From: an uncultured bacterium
Lineage (GTDB): Bacteria; Bacillota; Clostridia; Oscillospirales; Oscillospiraceae
Assembly: GCA_947383145.1 (NCBI GenBank)
Contig: CANDCH010000004.1
Location: forward strand, 62,001-126,000
Direction: 5' to 3'
DNA: 64,000 nt
A program made the position numbers and the translations under genes. Positions 17,011 to 25,240 of this stretch are shown here, one piece after another (position 1 is the first letter of the stretch; each line of letters opens with the position of its first letter). The notes under the pieces were generated by a model, which made no database searches, was not told where the DNA came from, and saw only the letters and a list, made by a program, of their open reading frames with translations.

Positions 17011-19845
17011 TCAGGGCATCAGCCAGCTGGGCTTGGGAAAATCCTCGTCTCCTCCCGCGGGGACATAGGTCTGGTCGGGATACGGGTCCACCGGCGGGAC
17101 GTCGAAGGTGGGCAGCGGGTCAAAGGTTGGATAGGGTTCCGGCGTGGGCCAGGGGTCCGCCGTGGGCGGAACGATGGGCGGGTCGCTCTGCTCCGGGGGC
17201 GGGAACGGCCAGTCCGTGGGCGTCACGCCGGGTTCGTCCGAGGGCAGCGGGTCCGAGGGCAGCGGCTCGCCGGTGTGAACGTCGCATTGGGGGTGCTCCA
17301 GGGTGTCGTACCAGCCCAGCAGGGCGCTGGTATCCCCCACCCGGACGGAGGAGGGCACGTCCCGGTGGAAGTCCACCATATACACCGTTTTGACGGTCTC
17401 CGCCGGACAGAATTCCCCCGCCAGGTGATAGCGGCCGGTGGCCTCCCCGTCTGCGTTGAGAATGGGGCTGTCCACGCACACCTTCACCGGCTTGTGGCAG
17501 TCGCAGTACTCCTGAGGGGCGTCCTCGGCGAACAGCCGGAAGGCCTGCACCCGGCTGCCCCGGATGTCGTTCTCGCACTCCGCCAGGGCCCGGTTGCCGC
17601 AGTCCCGGCAGATGTTGTAAGAATTCAGGGTGTCCGGCACGGTGAAGGCCGCGTTCTCCTTCCCCTCGTGGAGGATGGACATCACCTTCTGCCACAGGTC
17701 CACCGAGGGGTTATGGTAGTTATAGTTGATGACCTCGCTGTTGGGATAGCCCGTCCAGACGGCCCCGGTGTAGTAGGAGGTGTAGCCGCAGAACCAATAG
17801 TCGTAGGTGTCGCTGGTGGTGCCCGTCTTGCCCGCCACCGTCTGGCCGGAGATGCGGGCGCGGGTGCCGGTGCCCGAGGTGACGGCGTTGGTGAGCAGGG
17901 AGTTGATATAATAGGCGGTCTTGGGCTGGACGACGAATTTCATCTCCGGTTTGTTGTCCAATACCATGTGGCCCCTGGCGTCCCGGATCTCCAGCACGGT
18001 GGCGGCCTTGGTAAACGCGCCGTCCCTGGGGAAGGTGGCGAAGGCCGCCGCCATTTCAAAGGTGGACACGCCCTTGGTCAGGCCGCCCATGGACAGGGGG
18101 CTGAGCTCGATGTCCGACTTGATCTGGCCGGTGGAGGTCTCCAGATAGGGCACCATGGAGGTAAAGCCGTAGCGCTCCACCATATAGTTGTAAGACTCCT
18201 GGGGGGTGACCTGCTGGAGCACCCGCACCGCCACTGTGTTCAGCGAGTTGGTCACGCCGTCCAGCACGGTGGTCAGCCCCTTGTAGGTGGGGGTGACGTT
18301 CACCGGCCAGGGCTTTCCGTTGAGCTCCTGGGGGCTGTCGTCGATGATGGTGGCTGGGGTGATGAGCCCCATCTCCAGCGCCGGGGAATACACCGACAGG
18401 GGCTTAATGGAGGAGCCGGGCTGGCGCTTGGTGTCCACCGGGGTGTTCCAGCCCCGGTTCACCGTCTTTTCCTCGGTGCTGCCCATGGCCACCACATAGC
18501 CCGTCTCATTGTCCACCACCGAGATGGCGGACATGAGCCGCTGGCCCGTCCGCTTGGACACCTGGTCCAAATTTTCCCGGTTGTTGAACACGGTGTCCAC
18601 CGCCGCCTGAACGGTGGGGTCGTAGGCGCACACAATGGACAGGCCGCCGCTGAACACCCGCTGGGAGGCCGCCTTGTCGTTGATCTGATAGGTCTCCTTC
18701 ATCAGCTCAATGGCCTCGTTGATCACCGCCTCCACATACCAGGAATAGACGGTGGCGGGCTTGCTGTCCTCGGCCTGATCCGGGTTTTCCGGGTCCTCCG
18801 GCGCGTCCTGTCTGTCCCGCTGGAACACCAGGGGCTCGGCGATGGCGGCGTCCCGCTCCGCCTCGGTGATATAGGCCCCGTTGGGGGATATCTCTGGGTC
18901 GGCCATCAGCTTCAGGATGGTCTCCTGACGGGCCTTGTTGTAGTCCCGGTTGGTCCACACCGAGCCGTTGTCATAGGAGTTCTCCGCCCCGCAGTACTGG
19001 CACACCGGGTCCTTGGTCAGGGAGTACAGCCTGCACTCCGGGTTCTGGCACCGATAGCGCACCACCTCCACCGTACCATAGGGGGCGTAGAGAGACGGGT
19101 TGTTGGTGATGCCCGCGAGGCTGGCGCACTCCGCCAGGGACAGGTCCCACACATCCTTGCCGAAGTAGTACTTGGCGGCGGCCTGCACCCCGGAGCACTT
19201 GTTGCCCAGAAAGATGTAGTTCATGTAGGTGGTGAGAATATCCTCTTTTTTGTAGTTGTTCTCCAGCTCCAGCGCGGTAAAAATCTCCACAATCTTCCGG
19301 GTGACGGTGATATCGTCGTAGTCGGTGAGATTTTTGATGAGCTGTTGGGTGATGGTGGAGCCGCCCTGGATATTGCCGCCGGTGAACAGCCGCAGCAGGC
19401 CGGACGCGGTGCGGGTCCAGTCCACCCCGTGGTGGGTGGGGAATCGTTTGTCCTCCACGGCGATGAAGGCGTTGATCAGGTCCTCCGGGATGTCCTCATA
19501 CTGTATAATCTCCCGGTTCTCCTTGCCCACCAGGGTCTGGAGCTCCACCAAGTTGCCGGTGGCCTGATCCACATAGTAGATCACCGAATTCTCGTCCATG
19601 GTGTAGTCGTCCAGGTTCATGTAGGTCCTGGGCATCACCGCCGTGCGCACGTAGACCACGGCAAAGCAGGCCATAAAGCAGCCGGTGATGATCCCCACCA
19701 GCAGCAGGGTGCCGACGGCCTGGAGCAGGCGGATGAGGATGGTCAGCACAATGGGCCGGCGGCGGCGCTTGCGCTTGGGCCGAGCCTGTCCTCCGCCCTG
19801 GGGCTCACGGCGCTCGGGGGCGCGGTTTTGGTTGATATCTGCCAT
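17011..19845 (-). CDS. Class A penicillin-binding protein (PBP1a-like) with cysteine-cluster insertions
   Basis: Bifunctional peptidoglycan glycosyltransferase/transpeptidase, 944 residues. It has a basic cytoplasmic tail, a TM helix near residues 32-58, and a GT51 domain with AVEDKRFPTHHGVDW and the GGSTITQQLIKNL signature. The transpeptidase has SxxK at Ser478-Lys481 in PGSSIKP, an SLN motif, and KTGTT. Unusual: four cysteines at 266, 271, 282 and 285 (C-x4-C ... C-x2-C) make a zinc-ribbon-like insert right after the GT domain, and a second cysteine-rich stretch (CRDCG ... CDCHKP ... FCPAE) follows the transpeptidase. The tail is proline/aspartate-rich low-complexity sequence. Transcribed alone from its own promoter. 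Confidence 0.95.
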   Translation of the reverse strand: MADINQNRAPERREPQGGGQARPKRKRRRRPIVLTILIRLLQAVGTLLLVGIITGCFMACFAVVYVRTAVMPRTYMNLDDYTMDENSVIYYVDQATGNLVELQTLVGKENREIIQYEDIPEDLINAFIAVEDKRFPTHHGVDWTRTASGLLRLFTGGNIQGGSTITQQLIKNLTDYDDITVTRKIVEIFTALELENNYKKEDILTTYMNYIFLGNKCSGVQAAAKYYFGKDVWDLSLAECASLAGITNNPSLYAPYGTVEVVRYRCQNPECRLYSLTKDPVCQYCGAENSYDNGSVWTNRDYNKARQETILKLMADPEISPNGAYITEAERDAAIAEPLVFQRDRQDAPEDPENPDQAEDSKPATVYSWYVEAVINEAIELMKETYQINDKAASQRVFSGGLSIVCAYDPTVQAAVDTVFNNRENLDQVSKRTGQRLMSAISVVDNETGYVVAMGSTEEKTVNRGWNTPVDTKRQPGSSIKPLSVYSPALEMGLITPATIIDDSPQELNGKPWPVNVTPTYKGLTTVLDGVTNSLNTVAVRVLQQVTPQESYNYMVERYGFTSMVPYLETSTGQIKSDIELSPLSMGGLTKGVSTFEMAAAFATFPRDGAFTKAATVLEIRDARGHMVLDNKPEMKFVVQPKTAYYINSLLTNAVTSGTGTRARISGQTVAGKTGTTSDTYDYWFCGYTSYYTGAVWTGYPNSEVINYNYHNPSVDLWQKVMSILHEGKENAAFTVPDTLNSYNICRDCGNRALAECENDIRGSRVQAFRLFAEDAPQEYCDCHKPVKVCVDSPILNADGEATGRYHLAGEFCPAETVKTVYMVDFHRDVPSSVRVGDTSALLGWYDTLEHPQCDVHTGEPLPSDPLPSDEPGVTPTDWPFPPPEQSDPPIVPPTADPWPTPEPYPTFDPLPTFDVPPVDPYPDQTYVPAGGDEDFPKPSWLMP

Positions 19846-19945
19846 TTTTGAGATCCCTCCGATGTGTTAGACCCACCCCTGGCGGGATGGTCCGGGTCCC
19901 TCTCTCCGGGGCGCAGGCTCCCGCGCACAGCGCGATTCGCGGGAT

Positions 19946-19974
19946 ATTATACCACATAGAAACCCATTTGTCCA
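19946..19974 (-). promoter_or_regulatory. Sigma-A promoter of the PBP gene
   Basis: Minus strand TGGACA 19974-19969, 17-base spacer, perfect TATAAT 19951-19946. Confidence 0.72.
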
Positions 19975-20042
19975 CCCTGGGCGAAACGACGGGAAGCGGC
20001 ACAGTCCGGCGCCGGTTTTCCGTGAAAAATTTATGTTTCCTC

Positions 20043-20071
20043 TTGCAATTTTCTCCGGGAGCCGTTACAAT
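20043..20071 (+). promoter_or_regulatory. Sigma-A promoter of the DUF1292 gene
   Basis: TTGCAA 20043-20048, 17-base spacer, TACAAT 20066-20071. Confidence 0.65.
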
Positions 20072-20116
20072 AGGGGCATAGGCGGCGCGCCCGCCTCTGG
20101 AAGGAGGCCTGAGGTC

Positions 20117-20404
20117 ATGAGCGAGGAATACGGCCCGGATTTTGTGTCGGTCACCGACGACGAGGGCAATGAATTTGAATTGGAGCATCTGGGCACCCTG
20201 GAGTATAACGGCCAGGAATATATGGCGTTTGTCCCCGCCGATATGGACGAGGACGACGAGGATTTCGGCCTGATTCTTCTCAAGGCCGTCCAACAGGACG
20301 GCGAACAGCTTCTGGCCGACATCGACGACGAGCAGGAGCTCAACGCCGTGTATGAACAGTTCATGGAGGAGCTGTTCGCGGAGGACGAGGAGGACGGGGA
20401 ATAA
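20117..20404 (+). CDS. DUF1292 family acidic protein (YrzB-like)
   Basis: 95-residue, strongly acidic cytoplasmic protein. DUF1292 proteins are widespread in Firmicutes, often near ruvX and fur, and their function is unknown. The conserved core is visible: VTDDEGNEFELEHLGTLEYNGQEYMAFVPAD, then EDFGLILLKAVQ and an acidic tail. Start: AAGGAGG at 20101-20107 precedes ATG 20117. The usual ruvX/alaS neighbours are absent. A long structured intergenic stretch follows on the same strand, with no terminator directly after the stop, so the two may share a transcript. Confidence 0.9.
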   Translation: MSEEYGPDFVSVTDDEGNEFELEHLGTLEYNGQEYMAFVPADMDEDDEDFGLILLKAVQQDGEQLLADIDDEQELNAVYEQFMEELFAEDEEDGE

Positions 20405-20800
20405 GTCCGCTGTGCGGCGGCTCGGTCATGTCCCGCCTGCGCATCGCCTGTTTGCGGCGCGCGGCACAGGCTGATAAGTGTACCGCACCTACGTTTCGCC
20501 TGCTCGCGACGCGGTCCTAACTCCTCCGACTTCGGGAAAACCGCTCCAGGGCCTGCGGCCCTTCTCGGTTTTCCCTGCGCTTCGGAGTTAGTCCGCTGCT
20601 CGCAACGGCTACACGCATTTACCCCTGCCGGGTTCTAACTACGTGAACCTGCCCTGTTAAAACCCACATTTTTAAAACGGGACGCTCCACTCGCGCGGCG
20701 GTTCGCAGGCCTCCCGGCCCTCTTCGGAGGCACCTGGACGTTGGAAGCGGTAATGCCAAGCGGAGGCGACCCACCTGCATTCTTGTGCAGGTTTTTAATG
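20405..20800 (+). ncRNA. Structured intergenic region, candidate noncoding RNA (6S-like not excluded)
   Basis: About 400 bases without a credible protein. It contains a long hairpin at 20517-20591 (outer arms CTAACTCC/GGAGTTAG, middle arms GGGAAAACCG/CGGTTTTCCC, inner AGGGCC/GGCCCT). A hairpin GGTTCTAACTACGTGAACC lies near 20635, and a pairing TCCGCT (20406) with AGCGGA (near 20758) could close the whole region. It ends in a terminator (ACCTGCA/TGCAGGT plus T5). An irregular long duplex ending in a terminator is reminiscent of 6S RNA, but I cannot match a family consensus, and the length is about twice that of a typical 6S. Confidence 0.35.
20773..20797 (+). terminator. Rho-independent terminator ending the structured region
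   Basis: Stem ACCTGCA/TGCAGGT (20773-20779 with 20786-20792) followed by TTTTT. Confidence 0.8.
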
Positions 20801-20838
20801 GGGCGGCACGGCCACGGCGGGGGTTCTATCAGACAGAC

Positions 20839-20876
20839 CAGGCGGAGAGGCCGCGGGCCCCTCCGCCTGCTTTTTC
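20839..20876 (+). terminator. Second rho-independent terminator
   Basis: Stem CAGGCGGAG/CTCCGCCTG followed by TTTTT. It comes about 45 bases after the first, with no gene between. Confidence 0.82.
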
Positions 20877-20918
20877 GTCCCCGAATTTGTGAATTTTCAT
20901 CGGCGGACGAATTTAACC

Positions 20919-20947
20919 TTGCAACGGCGGTTTTGCCATGCTATAAT
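20919..20947 (+). promoter_or_regulatory. Sigma-A promoter of the foldase gene
   Basis: TTGCAA 20919-20924, 17-base spacer, perfect TATAAT 20942-20947. Confidence 0.75.
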
Positions 20948-21066
20948 ATCAGGCAGCGCCCTGCGGGGGCTGTGTTTTTCAAATAAAATGCAGCCGGCAC
21001 CGCCGGGACCGGACGGGCCTCCCGGCCCGCCGCCACCACTACGAACACTGAGAGGATTGATATACC

Positions 21067-22626
21067 ATGAGCGCATCCAGAGAGAAAAAGCAGCGCCAGG
21101 GCGCCGGTCCCGACCCCAAGGCCGCAAAGGTCCAGCAGGAGCAGGCCGCCCGCAAGCGCCAGACTATCATTTATTCCGTAACCGCCGCCGTCATCGCGGT
21201 CCTGGTGATCGCCCTGCTTGTGTGGCGCTCCGGCTTCTTCCAGGGCCGGGCCTCCGCCGCCACTCTGGGCGGGCAGTCCCTGTCCACCGCCGAGCTGAGC
21301 TTTTACTACCAAGGCGTGCGCAGCTCCTACGCCAACCCCTACCTCAGCGCCAGCCTGGGCTTTGACACCACCAAGTCCGACGAGGACCAGTTCTACAACG
21401 AGGCGGAGGGCGTCACCTTCCGGGATTACTTCCTGGAGACCGCCCTGAACAACGCCCAGCAGCAGCTGGCCCTGGCCGACGAGGCCGTAAAGCTGGGCCA
21501 CAGCGAGTCCGAAATCAAGGACAACCTTGACGCCACCATCGACAGCGTCAAGGCCGAGGCCGCCTCTTACGGATACAGCTACTCCGCCTACCTGCGCAGC
21601 GTTTACGGCCCCTATATGAGCGCCGGCATCTACGAGTCCCTCACCGCCCGCTTCCTGATGGCCCGGCTGGCGGCCAGCGACAAGGCCGATGAGCTGTACG
21701 ACAGCTTCACCCAGGCCGATCTGGAGAATTATTACAAGGACAACGCCGACGGCCTGGACACCATCGAGTACTCCTTCCTCTACTTCGCCGTTCCCAGCGT
21801 GAACAGCAAGGACGAGGACGGCGCCGACATCCCCGAGGACGAGCTCCAGAAGCTGAAGGACGAGGCCCAGGCCAACGCCAAGCAGAGCGCCGAGGACGCC
21901 ATGGCCGAGCTCAAGGAGGGCGAGGAGGTGGCTCACCTGAAGGAGCACTTCAATCCCACCAGCTCCGGCGACCACATCAAGACCGTGGGCACCGGCTCCA
22001 TCAACTCCGCTTACAGCAAGCAGCTTCTGGCCCTGAACAAGGAGGACTGCCAGCTGGTGGAGACAGACAGCGGCTATTATGTCGTCGCCTTCCATGACCG
22101 CTACCGCGACGAGGAGCCCACCCGGGATGTGCGCCACATCGCCATTCTGGCCGAAACCACCACCGACGAGGACGGCCACGCCGTTGCCCCCACCGACGAG
22201 GCCTGGGCCGCCGCCAAGGAGAAGATCGACGCCATCCAGGCCGAGTACGAGGGCGGTGCCAAGACCGAGGACGCCTTCGCCGCCCTGGCCAACGAGAAGT
22301 CCGACGACGGCGACGGCACCACCGGCGGCCTGTACACCCGCATCGCCAGAAGCAATACCTCCCTGGTCCCCGAGTTCCTGGGCTGGATCTATGAGGACGG
22401 CCGCACGGCGGGCGACGTGGGCGTTGTCCAGCACAGCGCGGCCGACTCCGACAGCAACAAATATTGGGGCTACCACCTGATGTACTATGTGGGCGAGAAC
22501 GAGCCCGTCTGGATGGGTTCCGTCCGCAACACCCTGACCACCGAGGGCCAGCAGGACTGGATCGACCAGCTGGCCGCCGCCTATCCCACCGCCCTGGCCG
22601 GCGGCGCGGACTATCTCGGCAAGTAA
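21067..22626 (+). CDS. Membrane-anchored SurA/PrsA-like peptidyl-prolyl isomerase
   Basis: 519-residue protein with a charged cytoplasmic head, one TM helix at about residues 34-53, and a large extracellular part. The N-terminal SurA-like helical domain begins with GGQSLSTAELSFYY. A parvulin-type (PpiC) region lies in the second half, around RDVRHIAILAETTTDEDG and TGGLYTRIA, with a closing helix. It would fold secreted proteins at the outer membrane face. There is no lipobox, so it is TM-anchored rather than a lipoprotein like PrsA. The parvulin core is divergent and catalysis is uncertain. It has its own promoter and terminator. Confidence 0.82.
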   Translation: MSASREKKQRQGAGPDPKAAKVQQEQAARKRQTIIYSVTAAVIAVLVIALLVWRSGFFQGRASAATLGGQSLSTAELSFYYQGVRSSYANPYLSASLGFDTTKSDEDQFYNEAEGVTFRDYFLETALNNAQQQLALADEAVKLGHSESEIKDNLDATIDSVKAEAASYGYSYSAYLRSVYGPYMSAGIYESLTARFLMARLAASDKADELYDSFTQADLENYYKDNADGLDTIEYSFLYFAVPSVNSKDEDGADIPEDELQKLKDEAQANAKQSAEDAMAELKEGEEVAHLKEHFNPTSSGDHIKTVGTGSINSAYSKQLLALNKEDCQLVETDSGYYVVAFHDRYRDEEPTRDVRHIAILAETTTDEDGHAVAPTDEAWAAAKEKIDAIQAEYEGGAKTEDAFAALANEKSDDGDGTTGGLYTRIARSNTSLVPEFLGWIYEDGRTAGDVGVVQHSAADSDSNKYWGYHLMYYVGENEPVWMGSVRNTLTTEGQQDWIDQLAAAYPTALAGGADYLGK

Positions 22627-22636
22627 CTGCGCACGT

Positions 22637-22672
22637 CAAAAAGGGGCCGGACTATGTGTCCGGCCCCTTTTC
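22637..22672 (+). terminator. Rho-independent terminator after the foldase gene
   Basis: Stem AAAAGGGGCCGGAC/GTCCGGCCCCTTTT with loop TATGT. Confidence 0.9.
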
Positions 22673-22695
22673 CAAACCCAAGGAGGCATTTCAAT

Positions 22696-23433
22696 ATGGA
22701 GGATCAATTCATCCGCACCCGGATGCTGCTGGGTTCCCCCGCCATGGTCCGGCTGCGCTCCGCCCACGTAGCGGTGTTCGGCCTGGGGGGCGTGGGGAGC
22801 TGGTGCGCCGAGGCCCTGTGCCGCTCCGGCGTGGGAGAGCTCACCCTGGTGGATCAGGACACGGTGTCGGTGAGCAACCTGAACCGGCAGGCCGCCGCCC
22901 TGCGCTCCACCGTGGGCATGGAAAAAGCCCGGGCCGCCGCCCTGCGCCTTCGGGATATCGCCCCGGACTGCGTGCTCCACCCCCTTTGCGCCCGGTACGA
23001 GGCGGGGTCGCGGGAACAGTTTTTCACCGCGAAATACGACTATATTGTGGACGCCATCGACCTGGTGAGCTGCAAGCTGGATTTGATCGAGACAGCCCAC
23101 GCCCGGGGCGTCCCCATCATCTCCGCCCTGGGCACCGGCAACAAGCGGGACGCCCAGCTGCTGCGCATCGCCGACATATCGCAGACCGAGGGGTGCCCCC
23201 TGGCCCGGGTGGTGCGCAGGGAGCTGCGCCGGCGGGGCATCTCCCGCCATCAGGTGGTGTTCTCCCCCGAGCCTGCCCGGAGCGCCGAGGCAGGGGACGA
23301 GGCCCCGCCCCCCGGCCGCCGTTCCGTCCCCGCCAGCGCCATGTGGGTCCCGGCGGCGGCGGGGCTGCTGCTGGCCCAGGCGGTCATTCTGGCGCTTGCG
23401 GACGGGGCCGGACCCGCTCCCACGCCCGTCTGA
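22696..23433 (+). CDS. tcdA: tRNA threonylcarbamoyladenosine dehydratase (TcdA/CsdL), ThiF superfamily
   Basis: E1-like enzyme that uses ATP to dehydrate t6A37 of tRNA to cyclic t6A. 245 residues. It opens with DQFIRTRMLLG, then the nucleotide-binding GLGGVGSWCAEALCRSG and VDQDTVSVSNLNRQ with the ATP-contacting Asn-Arg-Gln. DAIDLVSCKLDLI and GTGNKRDAQLLRIADI are TcdA-specific blocks. The C-terminus carries a hydrophobic helix (AAAGLLLAQAVILALA). Start: AGGAGG at 22681-22686 precedes ATG 22696. Its last 50 bases overlap the 3' end of the convergent PAP2 gene. Confidence 0.92.
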   Translation: MEDQFIRTRMLLGSPAMVRLRSAHVAVFGLGGVGSWCAEALCRSGVGELTLVDQDTVSVSNLNRQAAALRSTVGMEKARAAALRLRDIAPDCVLHPLCARYEAGSREQFFTAKYDYIVDAIDLVSCKLDLIETAHARGVPIISALGTGNKRDAQLLRIADISQTEGCPLARVVRRELRRRGISRHQVVFSPEPARSAEAGDEAPPPGRRSVPASAMWVPAAAGLLLAQAVILALADGAGPAPTPV

Positions 23434-23950
23434 CCGCCCACGCCCCCAGCAAGCCGCACAGTGAGCCGATTGCCGCCCCTGCCAGCACGTCGCTTGGAAA
23501 ATGGACCCCTACATACAGCCGGGACAGGCCCATGAGCACGGCGGCACACACCGCCGCAATTCTGATCCACCGCCTTGGCGCAGCGGCCCACACCGCCAGG
23601 GCAAAGGCAAAGGCGGCGCTGGTGTGGCCCGACGGGAAGGAATTGGGGTCGTGCTCCGGCACCAGGCTGGCAAAATTTTCGATGACCAGCCAGGGCCTGG
23701 GCCGCGACACCAGAGGCTTGATGGTGACGTTCACCGCCACAAGCCCGATAAGCATGGCGCAAAGCGCCGAGGCCCCCGCCCTCCGGGTCCGCTTGAAGCA
23801 CAGAAGCAGAAGCGCCAGCCCGATAAACAGAAGGCCGCCGTCGCCCAACCGGGTGTAGAACTCCATGAGCGGGTCCAGAAAGCCGCCCCGCAGATGTTCC
23901 GCGATCCACACCAGCGCCCGCTGGTCCAGCTGCTGAATCACTTCCGGCAT
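23384..23950 (-). CDS. PAP2 family phosphatase (integral membrane)
   Basis: 188-residue multi-helix membrane phosphatase of the PAP2 family, acting on phosphatidate-type or undecaprenyl-diphosphate lipids. All three catalytic motifs are present: KPLVSRPRPW (motif 1), PSGHTSAAF with the His acid (motif 2), and SRLYVGVHFPSD with the nucleophile His (motif 3). It starts at ATG 23950 after AAAGGGGG. Between motifs it has about five hydrophobic segments. The last 50 bases overlap tcdA tail to tail. An undecaprenyl pyrophosphatase role is plausible but not provable here. Confidence 0.9.
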   Translation of the reverse strand: MPEVIQQLDQRALVWIAEHLRGGFLDPLMEFYTRLGDGGLLFIGLALLLLCFKRTRRAGASALCAMLIGLVAVNVTIKPLVSRPRPWLVIENFASLVPEHDPNSFPSGHTSAAFAFALAVWAAAPRRWIRIAAVCAAVLMGLSRLYVGVHFPSDVLAGAAIGSLCGLLGAWAVRRAWERVRPRPQAPE

Positions 23951-24029
23951 GGAAATGCCCCCTTTCTCCCTTGACCTGGGAGGAATTTGCCTGTATACTG
24001 GCATACGGGCCGTCTGGCCCACGGATACC

Positions 24030-24058
24030 ATTTTAGCCCATCCCGCCGCCGTTGGCAA
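24030..24058 (-). promoter_or_regulatory. Sigma-A promoter of the PAP2 gene
   Basis: Minus strand TTGCCA 24058-24053, 17-base spacer, TAAAAT 24035-24030. Confidence 0.6.
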
Positions 24059-24078
24059 GCCCCTTCCCCGGCGGCGCC

Positions 24079-24107
24079 TTGCAAAGCTCCAGGGAACGTA
24101 CTATAAT
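24079..24107 (+). promoter_or_regulatory. Sigma-A promoter of the glycosyltransferase-csaB operon
   Basis: TTGCAA 24079-24084, 17-base spacer, perfect TATAAT 24102-24107. Confidence 0.75.
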
Positions 24108-24154
24108 ATGGGACGATCCCCCACCATATGTCACTGTGAAAGGCGGCCAACCCC

Positions 24155-25210
24155 ATGAAACACATCGCGTTCTTTCAGACCGACCTCCGGGTGGGCGGGG
24201 TGCAGAAATCTCTGGTGAACATCCTCAACGACATCGACCTCAGCCGCTGCTGCGTTGATGTCTACCTGTTCGACCGGGAGTGCTTCTTCGACCTGCCCGC
24301 CCACGAGAACCTCCAAATCAAGTATCTGCCCGCCGCCCCCGGTTTTTTCCGGGTGGTTTACTTCGGTCTGGCCCGCCGCCTGCTGGGGGACGTCACCGGC
24401 GGCAGGGAGTACGACGTGGCGGTGGATTTCAACAGCTATCAAAACGAGTGCGCCGCGGGCGTGGTCAACGCCAACGCCAAAAAGCGGGTCATGTGGATTC
24501 ACAACGACGTGGAGATCAAGCGAAAAAACGAACCCAAATACCGCATTCTGTGGCATTTCTTCCGGGGAAAGCTGCGGCACTACGACGAGTTCGCGGCCGT
24601 CTCCCCCGGCATTGTGGACGGCTTCCGCCGGGTGTCCGGCATCTGGGACAAGCCCATCACCCCCATCCCCAACCACATCGACACCGGCGAGATCTTCCGC
24701 AAGGCCAAGCTTTCGGTGGACTTCTCCGTAGATCCGGCCAAGCTCAACCTGTGCTCCGTGGGACGCCTCTGCCACCAGAAGGGCTATGACCTGCTGATGG
24801 GCTATCTGGACCAGGTGAAGAAAAACCGCCGGGATTTCCACTTCTATCTCATCGGCGACGGGCCTGACCGGGCCGCTCTGGAGGGACAGATCAGGGAGCT
24901 GGGCCTGGGCGAGTATGTCACCCTGCTGGGCAACCAGACCAACCCCTTCTGCTACATGGACCAGATGGACGGCTTTGTGCTCACCTCCCGGTACGAGGGG
25001 CAGGGCATGGTCATCTGGGAGGCCAAGGCCCTGGGCCTGCCCCTTTATATCTCCAAAAATCTGGAGGCCTACAACCCCGGCGTTACCGGGTGCGAGGACA
25101 TCGTCCAGGCGCTGACGGCGGCGAAAAAGCCGGAACACAAGGTCTATGACGACCTGGCGGACTACAACGGCGAGATCACCCGGCTGGCGGACCGCCTGCT
25201 GGGGCTGTGA
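24155..25210 (+). CDS. Glycosyltransferase, family 4 type
   Basis: 351-residue GT-B glycosyltransferase. The N-terminal acceptor domain starts FQTDLRVGGVQKSLVNIL. The C-terminal donor domain has SVGRLCHQKGYDLLMGYL, a DGPDRAALEGQIRELGL block, and the EX7E-like signature SRYEGQGMVIWEAKALGLPLYIS, which binds the nucleotide sugar. There are no TM helices, so it is cytoplasmic or peripheral. It is the first gene of a three-gene operon with csaB and another glycosyltransferase and probably builds a wall-linked polymer. Donor and acceptor sugars unknown. Confidence 0.9.
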   Translation: MKHIAFFQTDLRVGGVQKSLVNILNDIDLSRCCVDVYLFDRECFFDLPAHENLQIKYLPAAPGFFRVVYFGLARRLLGDVTGGREYDVAVDFNSYQNECAAGVVNANAKKRVMWIHNDVEIKRKNEPKYRILWHFFRGKLRHYDEFAAVSPGIVDGFRRVSGIWDKPITPIPNHIDTGEIFRKAKLSVDFSVDPAKLNLCSVGRLCHQKGYDLLMGYLDQVKKNRRDFHFYLIGDGPDRAALEGQIRELGLGEYVTLLGNQTNPFCYMDQMDGFVLTSRYEGQGMVIWEAKALGLPLYISKNLEAYNPGVTGCEDIVQALTAAKKPEHKVYDDLADYNGEITRLADRLLGL

Positions 25211-25240
25211 CGGATGCCGCCGATCAGAGGAGCGACAGCT

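Noticed and set aside
17275-19851. 858-codon plus-strand open frame opposite the PBP gene
   Set aside because: Antisense of a well-defined GT51/transpeptidase gene; no recognisable domain.
20405-20800. Firm 6S RNA (ssrS) call
   Set aside because: Position and shape are suggestive but I could not match the family consensus, and the length is about double. Kept as a low-confidence ncRNA candidate.
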